Translations under genes and position numbers: made by a program
In this document: positions 20,088 through 30,300 of the stretch, in pieces
Layout: every line of letters starts with the position of its first letter
Numbering within the stretch: position 1 is the first letter of the stretch
The notes under the pieces: generated by a model
Told to the model about the DNA's origin: nothing
The model's input: the letters and a program-made list of their open reading frames with translations, nothing else
Database searches by the model: none
From: Diphasiastrum complanatum
Taxonomy: Eukaryota > Streptophyta > Lycopodiopsida > Lycopodiales > Lycopodiaceae
Direction: 5' to 3'
Length of the DNA: 64,000 bases
Assembly (NCBI GenBank): GCA_029204225.1
Contig: CM055114.1
Location: 11,715,634 to 11,779,633, forward strand

Positions 20088-20219
20088 GGCTAACTATGTG
20101 CCTACATGCGTGCTTGACGGTGGGCATGACAAGCATCAAATGCCCATTGTTGCGGCTAACTATGTGCCTACATGCGCGCTTGACAATGGGCATGACAAGC
20201 ATCAAATGCCCATTGTTCC
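20088..20219. repeat. Tandem duplication, 66-bp unit, two copies
   Basis: GGCTAACTATGTGCCTACAT starts at 20088 and again at 20154. The two units differ at only a few positions and both end in GCCCATTGTT. The high similarity indicates a recent local duplication. Within each unit GGGCAT and ATGCCC form a short inverted pair. Confidence 0.9.
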
Positions 20220-20437
20220 AAGGATTGAGCATGTTAGTTGTGTCACTAAGTCACTTCCCTCCTAAAGAGCTCTTCCTCTTGGTTTCACTCCACTTTTTAT
20301 CTTCTTATACATCTATCACCGAGCATATCTCCTCTTGCCAAAAGGTTTTTGTGCATCCATTAGTCTCAACAATCGTTAAAAAGTAGTGGCCTAGGGGTAA
20401 GAGGAGATGTCGGGCACCACTCCCTCACACCTCCACT

Positions 20438-20880
20438 GTTGCACCGTTGTCTCAAAGGGCATTGGGACTTGAGCAGTTTTCCCAAGCGCACTTAAGTCTA
20501 ACATTCATCCGACATGGATTCACTAAAAAGCTAACTTGACCATTCAGACTTAGGAAAACAGAAATCCCAACCAATCCAAAAGCCAACTTAGAATCAGTCC
20601 CCAAAAGGCAACCAAAGGCAAAGACAAGTCAATCATGAAATCCCAAGGCATAGTGGTCACCAAAACTGGCCAAATGGCATAGCGGCGGGCCTCACGTCAG
20701 TGACATGGACCCTTAGGCACCAGCGACGCCCAAATTTTTCCATTTATTACGACGTGGCATCAGCACATAATATGGATCCACTCGTAGTTGGAGAGGGCTG
20801 GCAACATAACTCATTAAAGAATTATTGTTCTCCAAGCCAGCTGCTCCCCCAAGGCTGGTAGTTTATACAACTCTTTGCCT
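20438..20880 (+). repeat. LTR-like repeat related to the gypsy H LTR (solo or truncated)
   Basis: The sequence starts TGTTGCACCG and follows the left LTR of gypsy H (51349 onward) for about 300 bases: TCAAAGGGCxTTGGGACTTG, CTTAAGTCTAACATTCATCC, then the CCAAGGCATAGTGGTC and GTGACxTGGACCCTTAGG blocks. It diverges after about 20745. The end is not defined; the next recognisable sequence is the minus-strand gag-like relic. No partner LTR is seen nearby. Confidence 0.65.
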
Positions 20881-20889
20881 TTCTCGATT

Positions 20890-21945
20890 TATGAGGTCTT
20901 GAACTTAATCACCCATCCACCTCTCAAGGATTCGTGCAGATGTTGTTGTAGAAATGCCTAGATTTGTTCCTCGGCGGTGATCGACTTTTAAAATAATGGT
21001 CTAGTCCTTGATGTGGATGCACCTGTTTGCTTGGCCTGTGCCACTGGTATTACTTCTTCAATGTCAGCATCGCCTCCTTGATCCATCCTATTTATCTTCA
21101 GTTTGGTGCCCCGGTGAGAATTGCGGCATTACTGAAATGTTCGGTAGGTTTCAACCTTCCTGAACAGGGATCGGATCTTATTCGGTGAGACTAGACGATC
21201 ATGTACTTGCTGTAGGTAAGTTTTTCATTCAAGAGTGGTCGCATCCAATTCACCTTGAAGGCGCTCTCATTCAAGCGCAGCTATATCCAATTGCCCCTGG
21301 AGCAGCAACACTTGTTGTTTGGCATCTTGGATGGCTTTGTCCACTTCATCCTGCATGGTTGTCAATGTGTTCTGAAGAGTCACCACATAGCCTTCTAGAG
21401 CGTCGGCTGTTTGTTGGGCTTTCTTCATCTTGGCCTCGGACTCTGACTAATGTTGTTTGACGACCTTGAGCTCCAGATTTAGCTGTATCACTTTTTAGCT
21501 GATCAAGGTATTCTCTGATCCCAATTCCAAAATTCGCTTGTCCATTGCCTTCTTCTCATCGAGCATGGTCTGGATCACTCGCGCAAGATTAGTAACTAAA
21601 TCCATAGCGTCACCAGAATCCACAATTGGTGCGGTAGCAGTAGCAGGAGGAGATAATCCTGATCTAGAAACTTGACTTGGTTTGCCTTGAAATTTTGGTT
21701 GTGTATCTTCTTCCTCGAATACATCTTCTTCTTCATAACCATCTTGTACATTAGCATCGAACTACTTTGGTGACTGAACCGCGTGGACGACCCTCATGGT
21801 ATCCAGTGCTACTTCAGCTTGATCTTGCTGATTTGTCTGAAATGATGAATAAAAAATTGTAGAACTATCATGGAACTGTTTGGATCTTGTTTCAGAGGAT
21901 TGGGGATCAAAGGGCCCTGGGCTATTGGGCATCACAAAAATTTCA
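20890..21945 (-). pseudogene. Gag-like coiled-coil protein of gypsy K
   Basis: A minus-strand frame with about five stops runs from MPNSPGPFDPQSS through a Glu-rich stretch (EEEDVFEEED) and a Pro/Ala linker into a long heptad-like region (LTTMQDEVDKAIQDAKQQ, VLLLQGQLD). It is followed by RLVSPNKIRSLFRK. No CCHC knuckle or enzyme domain is visible. Its place, downstream of the primer-binding site at 22262 on the same strand, makes it the gag region of that element. The coiled coil is inferred from residue pattern only. Confidence 0.5.
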
Positions 21946-21954
21946 TCTGGCCCT

Positions 21955-22005
21955 TGTTGGAAATTAAGCCCACAGTTTCCTCCTTGGTGAATGACTAATG
22001 CTCAA
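21955..22005 (+). repeat. Start of a copia C-type LTR (short fragment)
   Basis: TGTTGGAAATTAAGCCCACA and the following CCTCCTTGGTGAAT match the LTR start of copia C at 33404. Only about 45 bases are shared. The fragment sits between the gypsy K leader and its gag-like region. Confidence 0.6.
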
Positions 22006-22261
22006 ATCTAACAGAAATGATCAATTTTTCTTGTTTTTCCTGATTTCTCAAATCCAAATGGATCTGAAAAATTGTGTTTTGAATAGCTTCCCTGTTCAAC
22101 AATCAGATTATATTTCAAACAAGAAGATCCACTCAAATCAAGCAAAATCATTCTCAATCTGACCCTAAAATGCAATTTTAACCCTATTCATGCCAAGACA
22201 AGATTCCTAATGCAAGCTAACATCCATCCAAACATGTTACAATGTGAGAAATTGGCGTAGC

Positions 22262-22279
22262 TCCCCGGCAATGGCTCCA
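22262..22279 (-). promoter_or_regulatory. Primer-binding site for tRNA-Asp (gypsy K)
   Basis: On the plus strand TCCCCGGCAATGGCTCCA differs at two positions from the 3' end of plant tRNA-Asp as I know it (TCCCCGGCAACGGCGCCA). The minus strand is therefore a primer-binding site of the type used by Athila-like and some other plant gypsy elements. It is four bases from the LTR starting at 22284. Confidence 0.75.
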
Positions 22280-22283
22280 AAAT

Positions 22284-22955
22284 TGTAGTGGCTTTATTTT
22301 CTATCCTATCCTCAACCCAAGATCCAAGCACACAAACGTCAAGGAGATGAAGTTAGTCATTATGCGGAGGTTCAATCCCATGAGAGTGATAGCATAGCTC
22401 AAAATCCAACATGCATGTATGATCCACAATTAACTCTAAGATCCATTAACACTAAGCATTAACCCTAGATCCATTAACACTACAACCATTAACCCTAAAT
22501 CCACAATGATAATAGCAAATACAAAGAAAACATGAGAGATGGAGGAAAAGAGATAAAGAGCAAGGACATTCACAAATCCATTCCATAAGAGAGCCATCTG
22601 CTTGTATTGAAATGAAGATGAAAACATGTACAATCATTTGAAATTGCTACTTATATAGGGAATTGAGAAAATGGGTGTCCCAATTCCTATTGGCTAATTC
22701 CTACCTCTCTAACTATTCAAGTTTAAAAAAGAGTGGGAACCCATTCAATAATTGGAGGAAACCAGTTTGAAATTGAAATTTGGTTGGAACCCCATTAAAA
22801 GATCCGCAAAAAGGCCTAAAGTCCCTTACTGACTTTCTAATTAATCAAATCTCTATGTGATCATCGGGTTGGACTTACACATGCAGGATGCCAAATCCCT
22901 CTCACTTATTAACTAGGGTTAGAGTTGCCTCGATATCTGCAAACCCTCCAACACA
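22284..22955 (-). repeat. 5' LTR of gypsy K
   Basis: It is bounded by TGTAGTGG next to the primer-binding site and by CCAACACA at 22955, just before the copia A LTR, so it has TGT/ACA ends. At 22430-22500 a short phrase (CATTAACxCTAxATCCATTA) is repeated three to four times. No second LTR of this element is in the window. Confidence 0.55.
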
Positions 22956-22959
22956 ATTT

Positions 22960-23578
22960 TGATGGGGCAAGGGAGATAAAAGAACGCGAACGGAGAAGAG
23001 AGCATGAATATTGCGGAACAGCTCTCCCATTGCAATCAACTGCTAGATGCAAAAACAGTCTAATAGAAAGCTTTTGCTAAATATAATCACGGCTTTAAGT
23101 GTTCTAATTGCCAACGGGATCTTAAAAATAAGTTCATACTCTCAAAAGCAAGAGTACAGTCCACCAAAGAGATTAGAGATAGTTTGTGTGTGGTAATACT
23201 GGAAATCGGATTCAATGTGAAGTATGGTTCTGAAATAAATGGAAGAGCAATATGATATCACGAGTTCCTCAGGCGTCAAAGACAACCATCGTCTGATCAG
23301 AAACTGAGGAGTCGTAGAAGTTCATGTTTTGATCAGAGTGAGTAAACAAGCACGATCAAACAACAATGAAAGTGCATTCAATCACAACAAGCATTCATCT
23401 ACGTTGTACACAGATAAAAACATGCTGCTGCAATATTACACTGAAGCACAAATACAAATAGCAATTATACCCAAAAATTGACAGCGTAACTGGGAGGTTC
23501 AAATAATATGTCTCATGGACGGAGCAACAAATAATCTGTGCTTGGATGATCTATTTATAGATTTCACCCGTGTATTAA
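22960..23578 (-). repeat. Copia A LTR (3' copy)
   Basis: The segment is a direct repeat of 37528-38148, roughly 93-95% identical by eye. Both begin TGATGGG and agree until GTGTATTAA. On the minus strand CTATAAATAG near 23547 is a good TATA box, so the LTR's U3 must continue to the right of 23578. The shared part ends there only because the other copy is truncated. Confidence 0.85.
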
Positions 23579-23953
23579 TTACATTGAATGATTGTCACCT
23601 AATTAGGAAAGCCATTGTACTTGGAAGTATATGGCTTTTGTGACAACTATACGTAGTGTATACGGTCAACAAATCAGGATCGTTGACGCGGACGAGGACA
23701 TCGCAAATTCTCTCACTTCGCAAATTTTGGGAAGTGACTTGGGAACGTACCTCGTTCAAATTAGATGACTTTCGGCATTTTTTCTCTCTCTTCGGGATTT
23801 TGCGAAAAAGCCGAAGGTGCCCTAAACAAGTTTAAAGTGTCCTTGGAAAGTTGAAGGTGTCCTCCAAAAAGCGAAGATGTCTTTAACAGTTTGACTTTCT
23901 CACACTTTTTGCATATTTCTAAAGGTCCAAAATATTGTCAATAATTAGGGTCC
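23579..23953. other. Probable continuation of copia A LTR U3
   Basis: No coding signal. It contains a CGAAGG-rich stretch at 23760-23900 (AAAGCCGAAGGTGCCC, GTTGAAGGTGTCC). A similar phrase occurs inverted near 33790. The outer end of the LTR and its polypurine tract could not be located. Confidence 0.4.
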
Positions 23954-24214
23954 TTGAAATTCATGTATGGTCTGAACACCACAATGGCAGGGATGCATCC
24001 CAATCTCCCTCTAGGACCTAACATGCCATACATCGGTACTTCGTATCTAACCACTACTATCTTGCTAGGGCTGAAGATACACGACCGCCAGAGAATTATA
24101 TCCATGCTCGGAATAGAGCGGTTGGATGAAATCCTTAGAGCACCAGAGCCCTGCATTCTACCAATAGTGGATCTTGCAAGGACGCGGGATGTCATAGTTT
24201 TAGTATTGTTCTAG
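23954..24214 (+). pseudogene. Unidentified conserved peptide, copy 3
   Basis: An 86-codon plus-strand frame is open throughout. It reads MHPNLPLGPNMPYIGTSYL, then KIHDRQRIISMLGIERLDE, APEPCILPI and RTRDVIVLVLF before the stop. It matches copies 1 and 2 at 4488-4915, including the stop. Differences concentrate at third codon positions. Function unknown. The conserved part starts near NTTMAG, a few residues after the first Met. Confidence 0.55.
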
Positions 24215-24534
24215 GAGAACCAGTCTCGATAATAGTGTGAGAGGATGATCGTAGTACTGGGCCAAGGCCAAGTTGACTGAAGTAGAACCTACCCTCTTTC
24301 TACCATACTTCTGGAAGCCTAGAAAACTTCCATTGGCTGGAAGAGCACGGAGCGATCGAACGAGCCACCAGAGTTGGAAGCGGCTATCCTCGATTCCTAC
24401 CGTAAGGGCATTGTGGGCCCTTCCCCTTTTAGGGATTTCTGACGGAACCAACCCCTCGTCCGAAAAACCCCTAACAACTTCTCATCCTTTGATTCACTCG
24501 GATTCACTTTTCTTCCTCAAAAATTATTGGTGGT
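24215..24534. other. Unassigned stretch between conserved peptide and copia B
   Basis: Slightly GC-richer than its surroundings. Frames are open for 80-95 codons on both strands, but none has a recognisable motif. Copia B coding sequence begins abruptly at about 24535, so a junction lies here. Confidence 0.35.
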
Positions 24535-26916
24535 GCTACTTGTTTTGTTACCTTCATTGATGATTTTACAAGATATACTTGGTTGTACCTTCTTTCTTTA
24601 AAAGCTATGGTGTTTGAACACTTCCTAGTTTTCAAAGCTTATGTTGAGAAACAATTTTCTTTCAAAGTTAAGCTTTGAGATGTGATGGAGGAGGTGAATA
24701 CATCTCCAACAAGTTCTATGATTATTGTGAGGTTGGAATTAAGAGAGAATCTTCTTGTGCTTATTCCCCATCTCAAAATGGGGTGCCGAAAGAAAAAATC
24801 GATCTCTATGTGAATGTGCTAAAGCAATCCGAGTTGAAGCTTCTTTGGCTATTGAATATTGGTAAGAAGCAATTAATTGTGCAATAGATTACCTCACAAT
24901 ACACTTGCAGGAAAATCACCATATGAAGTCTTATTCAAGAAGAAGCCTAAGATTGATCACCTTAGAGTTTTTGAATGTGCTTGCTTTGTTCATGTACCCT
25001 TGGAAACAAGGAAAAGAGATGATCCAAATTCAATCAAAGGGATCATGGTTGGATACTCATCCAACAAGAAGGCATACAAAATTTATATTCCCTCTACCTC
25101 AATTACAATTGAGAGTAGAGATGTTATTTTTCATGAGAGTCAAAAATACATCTTTGAAGAGGCCAAGATCAAAGATTCTCAAAAAGATTCTCCTATCTTC
25201 AACCTTGAAGACTATCATGGAGAGATGGGGCCGAGAATTGAGGAGGAGTCACCTCGAGTTTTCTCACCAAGGAGATCACTAAGAGAAAGATCCGAGCCTA
25301 AGAGGCTTACATATGGAGATAAAGGCAAACAAGTGGAACTCAATTCCACTAATTATGCATATTTTATTTCACATGAAGAGCCAAAGGATGTACATGAAGC
25401 ACTCAACTCAAGAGAATGGTTTCTAGCCATGGAGGAGTATGATGCATTGATTATCAACAAGACATGGGAGCCTGTGGATCTTCCATCCAACAAGCATACT
25501 ATTGGTTGCAAATGGGTTTTTCGAATCAAATATAATCAAGATGACACAATCAACAAGTATAAGACAAGACTTTGTGCAAAAGGCTTTGCCCAAGTTTATG
25601 GACGTGATTATGAGGAGACTTTTGCTCTTGTTGCAAAGATGGTATCAATAAGAGTCATCATTTCTATTGCTTGTTTTTTCAAATGGCAAGTTTTTCAACT
25701 AGATGTCTCAAATGCTTTCTTAAATGGATATCTAGAAGAAGAGATTTATATGGAACAACCTCCTGGGTTTATCCAAGACAAGACCAAAGTTTGCTTGCTC
25801 TTCAAAAGTTTCTATGGACTGAAGCAAGCACCAAGATCGTGGTATTCTCGACGAAACACTTTCCTTATCTCACTAGGGTTCAATCTTAGCAATATTGATC
25901 CTTCCTTGTATATCAAGTTCTATGCTAGTGATATTGTCATTCTTCTAATTTACGTTGATGATATTATCCTAAGTGGGAGTTGTATCAATTTAGTTGAGGA
26001 AACTAAGATTGCACTTGGAGGAGAATTCAAGATGCAAGATCTTGGAAAAATTCATTATATCTTAGGATTAGAGATTGACTTACATAATGAAAAAGCTTTT
26101 ATTTGTCAATCTAAGTATGCTCTTTCAATGTTGAAAAAGTTTAATATGCTAGATTGTAAGAGTATTGATACTCCTATGGAGCAAATTGTAAAAGACCCTA
26201 ATAAAGGTGATGAAAGCTCCTTCGAGGACATCACTCTTTTTAGGAGTCTTATAGGCTCCTTAATTTGTCTTACCATAACTAGGCCTGATGTAAGTTTAAG
26301 TGTTCATAAGTTGAGCCAAGCTATGCAAAATCCTACTATTTATCATTGGAAAATGGCCAAAAGGGTACTTAGGTACATATCTTCAACCTATGATTATGGT
26401 TTGTTATACAAAAGTGAAGATCTTTTTATTGTTGGCTATTTTGACTCGGATTTTGCTAGTGATAAAGTAGATCAGAAATCTACAAGTGCATATGTCATAT
26501 ACCTTGGAGGAAATTTAATATCTTGGCTTTCTAAAAAGCAAGATACCATATCACTCTCATCTTGTGAAGCTGAATATAAGGCACTTACTACTACAACAAA
26601 AGAAGTGCTTTGGATCAAGAGGTTGCTTGTGGAGTTAAAGATTATCAAGGAAGATGATCTACCATTGATCATGTGTGACAATATTTCAGCACAAGCCCTT
26701 GCCAACAATCCAATATTCCATGCAAGGAGCCAACACATCGAAGTTGCACATCACTTCGTAAGAGAGAAGCTCATTGGAGGGGAAATCTACTTGGAGCACA
26801 TCAACACATCATCATGTATTGCAGATTTGCTCACCAAACCTTTGAGCAAAAATTCCTTCATCAAGCATAGAGCCAATCTTGGATTATTTCCAATATCCAT
26901 GTTCAAGTCAATATAG
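24535..26916 (+). pseudogene. Copia B pol: partial integrase, full reverse transcriptase and RNase H
   Basis: The integrase trace starts at FVTFIDDFTRYTWLYL (24540) and continues with GGGEYISNKF and SPSQNGV, broken by shifts near 24675 and 24880. From about 24880 to 26916 the frame is open for nearly 680 codons. It includes TPYEV-type and GYSSNKKAYKIY linker blocks, then reverse transcriptase with KWVFRIKYN, FQLDVSNAFLNG, YGLKQAPRSWY and the catalytic LLIYVDDIIL. RNase H follows with YFDSDFASD, KSTSAYVIYLGG and SSCEAEYKAL, and a C-terminal HIEVAHHFVREK block. Gag, protease and the integrase N-terminus are missing, so it cannot be autonomous. A polypurine tract (26925-26934) and LTR follow directly. 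Confidence 0.9.
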
Positions 26917-26934
26917 ATAAATTTTTAGGAGGAG

Positions 26935-27484
26935 TGTTGAAAATGAAAAATCATCTATCTTGACTTTAGGCTTAGTAAAAGTTTTTTCTATGTGTATGTA
27001 ATGTTTCATACTGCAAGTGCCAAATTTGGCCTAGAAGAAACTCGAGCTACATGGTTTAATGAGACTAGTTGGTCAAATACAACATGCATATAGAATGTAG
27101 ACATAGAAATGCCAATTATGGGCTTGTAGAAACTCATGGCATATCACATGCAATGATTGTAAGTGATCCAAAGTGACATGCAAGGCATGCACAAAGTGAT
27201 TTGGACACATGTATAGTGATTTGGACAATTTTAGTTTAGAATTCGACACTTGGTAAAAGTAGGTAGAAATGCATGCATGTAAAGTGACAAATGTCAGTAG
27301 TTCTTTAGTTTTACTTTTAGATGTGTAAGAAAGTAGAAAAGAGAAGGCTCTACCTCGAGCTACTCCAATCTCCATAAATATGTGTAAGCTCTCTCATAAT
27401 TTTTTATGAAGAACCAAGCTTTGAAGCTATTCCATGTCATTTTGGATCTATCATATTGTTTGTTTGAATTTTGCTCTCTCTCTC

Positions 27485-27530
<46 letters not shown>

Positions 27531-27758
27531 AGAAGGTTATGCTAATGCATTAAACTCTTGTACTTCTTCTTTTTTGATAATGAAAGCAATCACTCTTTGA
27601 TTACTAGCATGCTAGATTGTGCTCTGGTCATAAATTCTAGAACTAGATCTTGATACTCAATCTAGAATCAATTTATGTGCTAAACACAAAGCTTAACAAG
27701 ATCATTCACACTTGAGGATTGTTCCCCACATGTGTGAACTTGCTGGATTTTCATCACA
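26935..27758 (+). repeat. Copia B 3' LTR
   Basis: It starts TGTTGAAAATG right after the polypurine tract TTAGGAGGAG. The first 395 bases recur in inverted orientation at 35340-35735. A TATA-like CCATAAATATG lies at about 27372. A (TC)n tract at 27474-27526 is part of the LTR or its flank. The end is placed at a CACA near 27758, just before copia C integrase sequence, and is an estimate. Confidence 0.65.
27474..27526. repeat. (TC)n microsatellite
   Basis: A nearly uninterrupted CT dinucleotide run of about 53 bases with one CA interruption, inside the copia B LTR region. Confidence 0.95.
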
Positions 27759-27765
27759 AACATCT

Positions 27766-28286
27766 ACAAAAGTGAAGGCACTCCAAACTGATGGTGGCGG
27801 CGAATACATCTCTAACGAGATGTCCGACTACATGGCTGAACATGGTATCTGAAGACAATTCACCACTTCCTATTCAACTCAATAGAACGTGATTGCAAAA
27901 AGCAAGAATCAAACTCTTCTCAACTCAGCCAGATCCATGCTACATGAAGCACACCTACCTGTGAAGTTCTGGGCAGAAGCTACTGCCACAGCCTGTTACA
28001 TGCAGAACAGATCCAGCACCAAAGCCGTCAACAACAAAACTCCTTATGAAGTTTGGCATGGACACAAGCCTAGTGTTAGCCATTTAAAAATCTTTGGATG
28101 TATATGTTTTGTTCACATTCCTAAACAACTCAGGAAGAAGCTAGATCATAGGACAAATAAATGTATTTTCATATATGGCTATCCTAATGAGCATAAGGCT
28201 TATAAAGTTTATGGTCCATCCACCAATGTAGTATTTTTCTCTAGGGATGTAATATTTCAAGAACATACATACTATGATTTCAAACA
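27766..28286 (+). pseudogene. Copia C integrase fragment (left half of a split element)
   Basis: The frame gives ALQTDGGGEYISNEM, a YSTQ-stop-NV site in place of SPQQNGV, then SARSMLHEAHLPVKFWAEA, NKTPYEVWHGHKPSVSHLK, FGCICFVHIPKQLRKKLD and GYPNEHKAYKVY. Catalytic Asp and Glu regions are partly kept. It ends at 28286 where the copia D LTR begins, and the same element resumes at about 31770. Gag, protease and the integrase start are missing on the left, where copia B LTR sequence abuts. Confidence 0.85.
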
Positions 28287-28490
28287 TGTCGAAAATAGGT
28301 TAGATAATCGTAGCGAAAACTTCCTACTTTTAGTGCATGGCTACGCCTATCAAAAAATTGAACAAAGCAGTAGTGATGGGAATCACGTTCATAGTAACTA
28401 ACTTTGAAATCGCTAGATATTAAGTGATTACGTAGCCAAACATGAAGTATTAAATTCTTAGACAATTTTATCAGTTACAAAGGAAATACA
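28287..28490 (-). repeat. Copia D 3' LTR
   Basis: It begins TGTCGAAAATAGG and ends GGAAATACA, about 204 bases. It matches 31556-31763 with scattered substitutions and a small gap. The minus-strand ends are TGTATTTCC and CGACA. Confidence 0.85.
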
Positions 28491-28509
28491 GAGATGCATG
28501 CATTCTGAC

Positions 28510-29105
28510 ATATGCTGAACGTAATACCAAGGCAGAAATGAGCTTTGCCCAGATTGGTCATGTCGAATTCGGAAGATAGCATTGTCTTAGCTTCTTTTAT
28601 CAGATCGGTACTGTTGTTGAAAGCAATGTATCATCCACATATAAAGTGATAATGATAAAAGACTGCTGCACTGCTTTGAAGTAAATGTTTGAATCTGAAG
28701 AGCTAGGTGCGTAGCCGTGATCAATAAGAAAAGTATTGATCCTTTGAAACCATGCTCGAGCAAATTGCTTCAAGCCATAAAGCTCCTGTTTGCACACATG
28801 ATTGTGTTTATCCTCGATAATATAACCTTCAGGTTGCACCATGTAAATGTCTTCTTCGATAACTCCATTGAGATATGTTGTCTGTACATCCATTTGATGT
28901 ATTTCCAAATCTGCTGCAACGATAGATGATAGCAAAAGTTGAATAGAATAATGCTTGACTACTGGACTGAAAATTTCAGTGTAATCGATGTTGTATACCT
29001 AAGAAAATCCTCTGGCAACAAGTCGTGCCTTTCTTCTGTTGATGCTTCCATCTGCGTTGTACTTGACTTTGAAAATCCATTTGCAATCAACTACGTTTTT
29101 GCTAA
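28510..29105 (-). pseudogene. Copia D reverse transcriptase
   Basis: Minus-strand frames give [20 protein letters not shown], the IDYTEIFSPVVK block, then MLSSIVAADLEIHQMDVQ, NGVIEEDIYMVQPEG, YGLKQFARAWF and the catalytic LYVDDTLL. A shift leads to SSEFDMTNLGKAHFCLG, where it ends some 20 bases before the LTR. The active-site Asp pair is intact, but the domain is cut at both ends and contains stops. Confidence 0.85.
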
Positions 29106-29109
29106 TTGC

Positions 29110-29460
29110 ATGTGGATTGCATGCATACAGAAAGACATTGCATGCTATCTAAACTTTTGCATGTCATCAAATTTGAATCTACCTAACTCAAAATTGACCT
29201 ATTCTAGAAGGTTATGTGCTCAATTCACATACCTTTTATGTACAACATAGATTACAATGGAAATAATCATGGACATGGCCCTAGAAACTAAGTTTCCTCC
29301 AAGAAAAATAGTGTAGGCACTTGTGGATTTTCTATCCAACCTGTCTCCTGCAAAATTTGAATCTAAAAAAGCAATCAAAGTCAGATCTTCTCCCTTGTAG
29401 AATAATCCATAATCTAAGGTAGAAGATATATACCTCAAGATTCTTTTAGCCAACTTCCAG
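29110..29460 (-). pseudogene. Misplaced RNase H piece inside copia D
   Basis: The frame LAKRILRYISSTLDYGLFYK, then AFLDSNFAGDRLDRKSTSAY and TIFLGGNLVS, is the start of a copia RNase H domain. It sits between integrase and reverse transcriptase, whereas RNase H should follow reverse transcriptase. Its wording is nearest to copia B (RYISSTYDYGLLYK), so it probably came from another family by recombination or insertion. Confidence 0.75.
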
Positions 29461-30300
29461 TTATATAACTGGAAAGTTCAAAGCGTCAGGAGAATCTGAT
29501 AGGTCGGCTACATGGGAATCGCCCTTTCCTTTGAGGTCTTGAAACTGATCTTCTATGAAGATGACATCCCGACTAGTGAATATCTTCGACTCAATGGGAT
29601 CAAACAACTTGTAGGCTTGATCTGAAGTAGTATGGCTGATGAAAACACATTTGATACTCTGGAAGTCGAGCTTCTTCTTGAGATCACAAGGTTATATGCA
29701 CAAAGGCAATACATCCAAAAACTTGCAAGTTTGATAAAGAAGGTTTGGTACCTATCCAAACTTCGAATGGTGTTTTGTCTGAGAGGCCTTTAGTAGGACA
29801 TCTATTCTGAATATAGGTTGTTGTTGAAACAGCTTCAGTCCAGAAGTACTTTAGAAGAGTCGCATGTGATAACATGCACTTTGCTGATTCGACTAAGGTT
29901 TTGTTCTTTCTCTCAGCATGACCATTTGACTGAGGTGAATAGGAGGTAATATATTGTTGCTCAATGTTGTTGTTGAGGTAGTACTCCTTGAATTCGTTGG
30001 AGATGTATTTTTCTCTATTATCTGACTTTAGTGCTTTGATTTGTTTGCCAGTTTGATTCTCAACATGCTCTTTGAATTGTCTGAATTTGATGAAAGCCTC
30101 TGACTTCTGTTTAATAAAATAAACAACTGTCCTTCTGGAAAACTTGGCAATAAAGATAATAAAATACTTTGCATCTAACAATGAAGGAGTTTGCATCGGT
30201 CCACATAAATCTGTGTGAACAACATCTAGCAGACCTTTTGCCACATGCATATGGTTTGACCTAAAAGGAATCCTAGTCTACTTTCCAAAAATGCAGCTAT
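29461..30300 (-). pseudogene. Copia D integrase and linker
   Basis: Minus-strand frames show VVHTDLCGPMQTPSL with the first catalytic Asp, KALKSDNREKYISNEF with the second, and YSPQSNGHAERKNKTL with the Glu. Then come RCPTKGLSDKTPFEVW and FGCIAFVHI. After a shift the linker reads AYKLFDPIESKIFTSRDVIF. Several stops and one shift near 29690 inactivate it. Confidence 0.85.

Noticed and set aside
22430-22500. Possible interstitial telomere repeat (ACCCTA-type words)
   Set aside because: Only isolated CCCTAAA-like words occur within a longer CATTAACxCTAxATCC phrase; no TTTAGGG array.
27406-27600. 64-codon frame with a Ser-Leu run as a secreted peptide
   Set aside because: The hydrophobic part is the translated (TC)n repeat of the copia B LTR.
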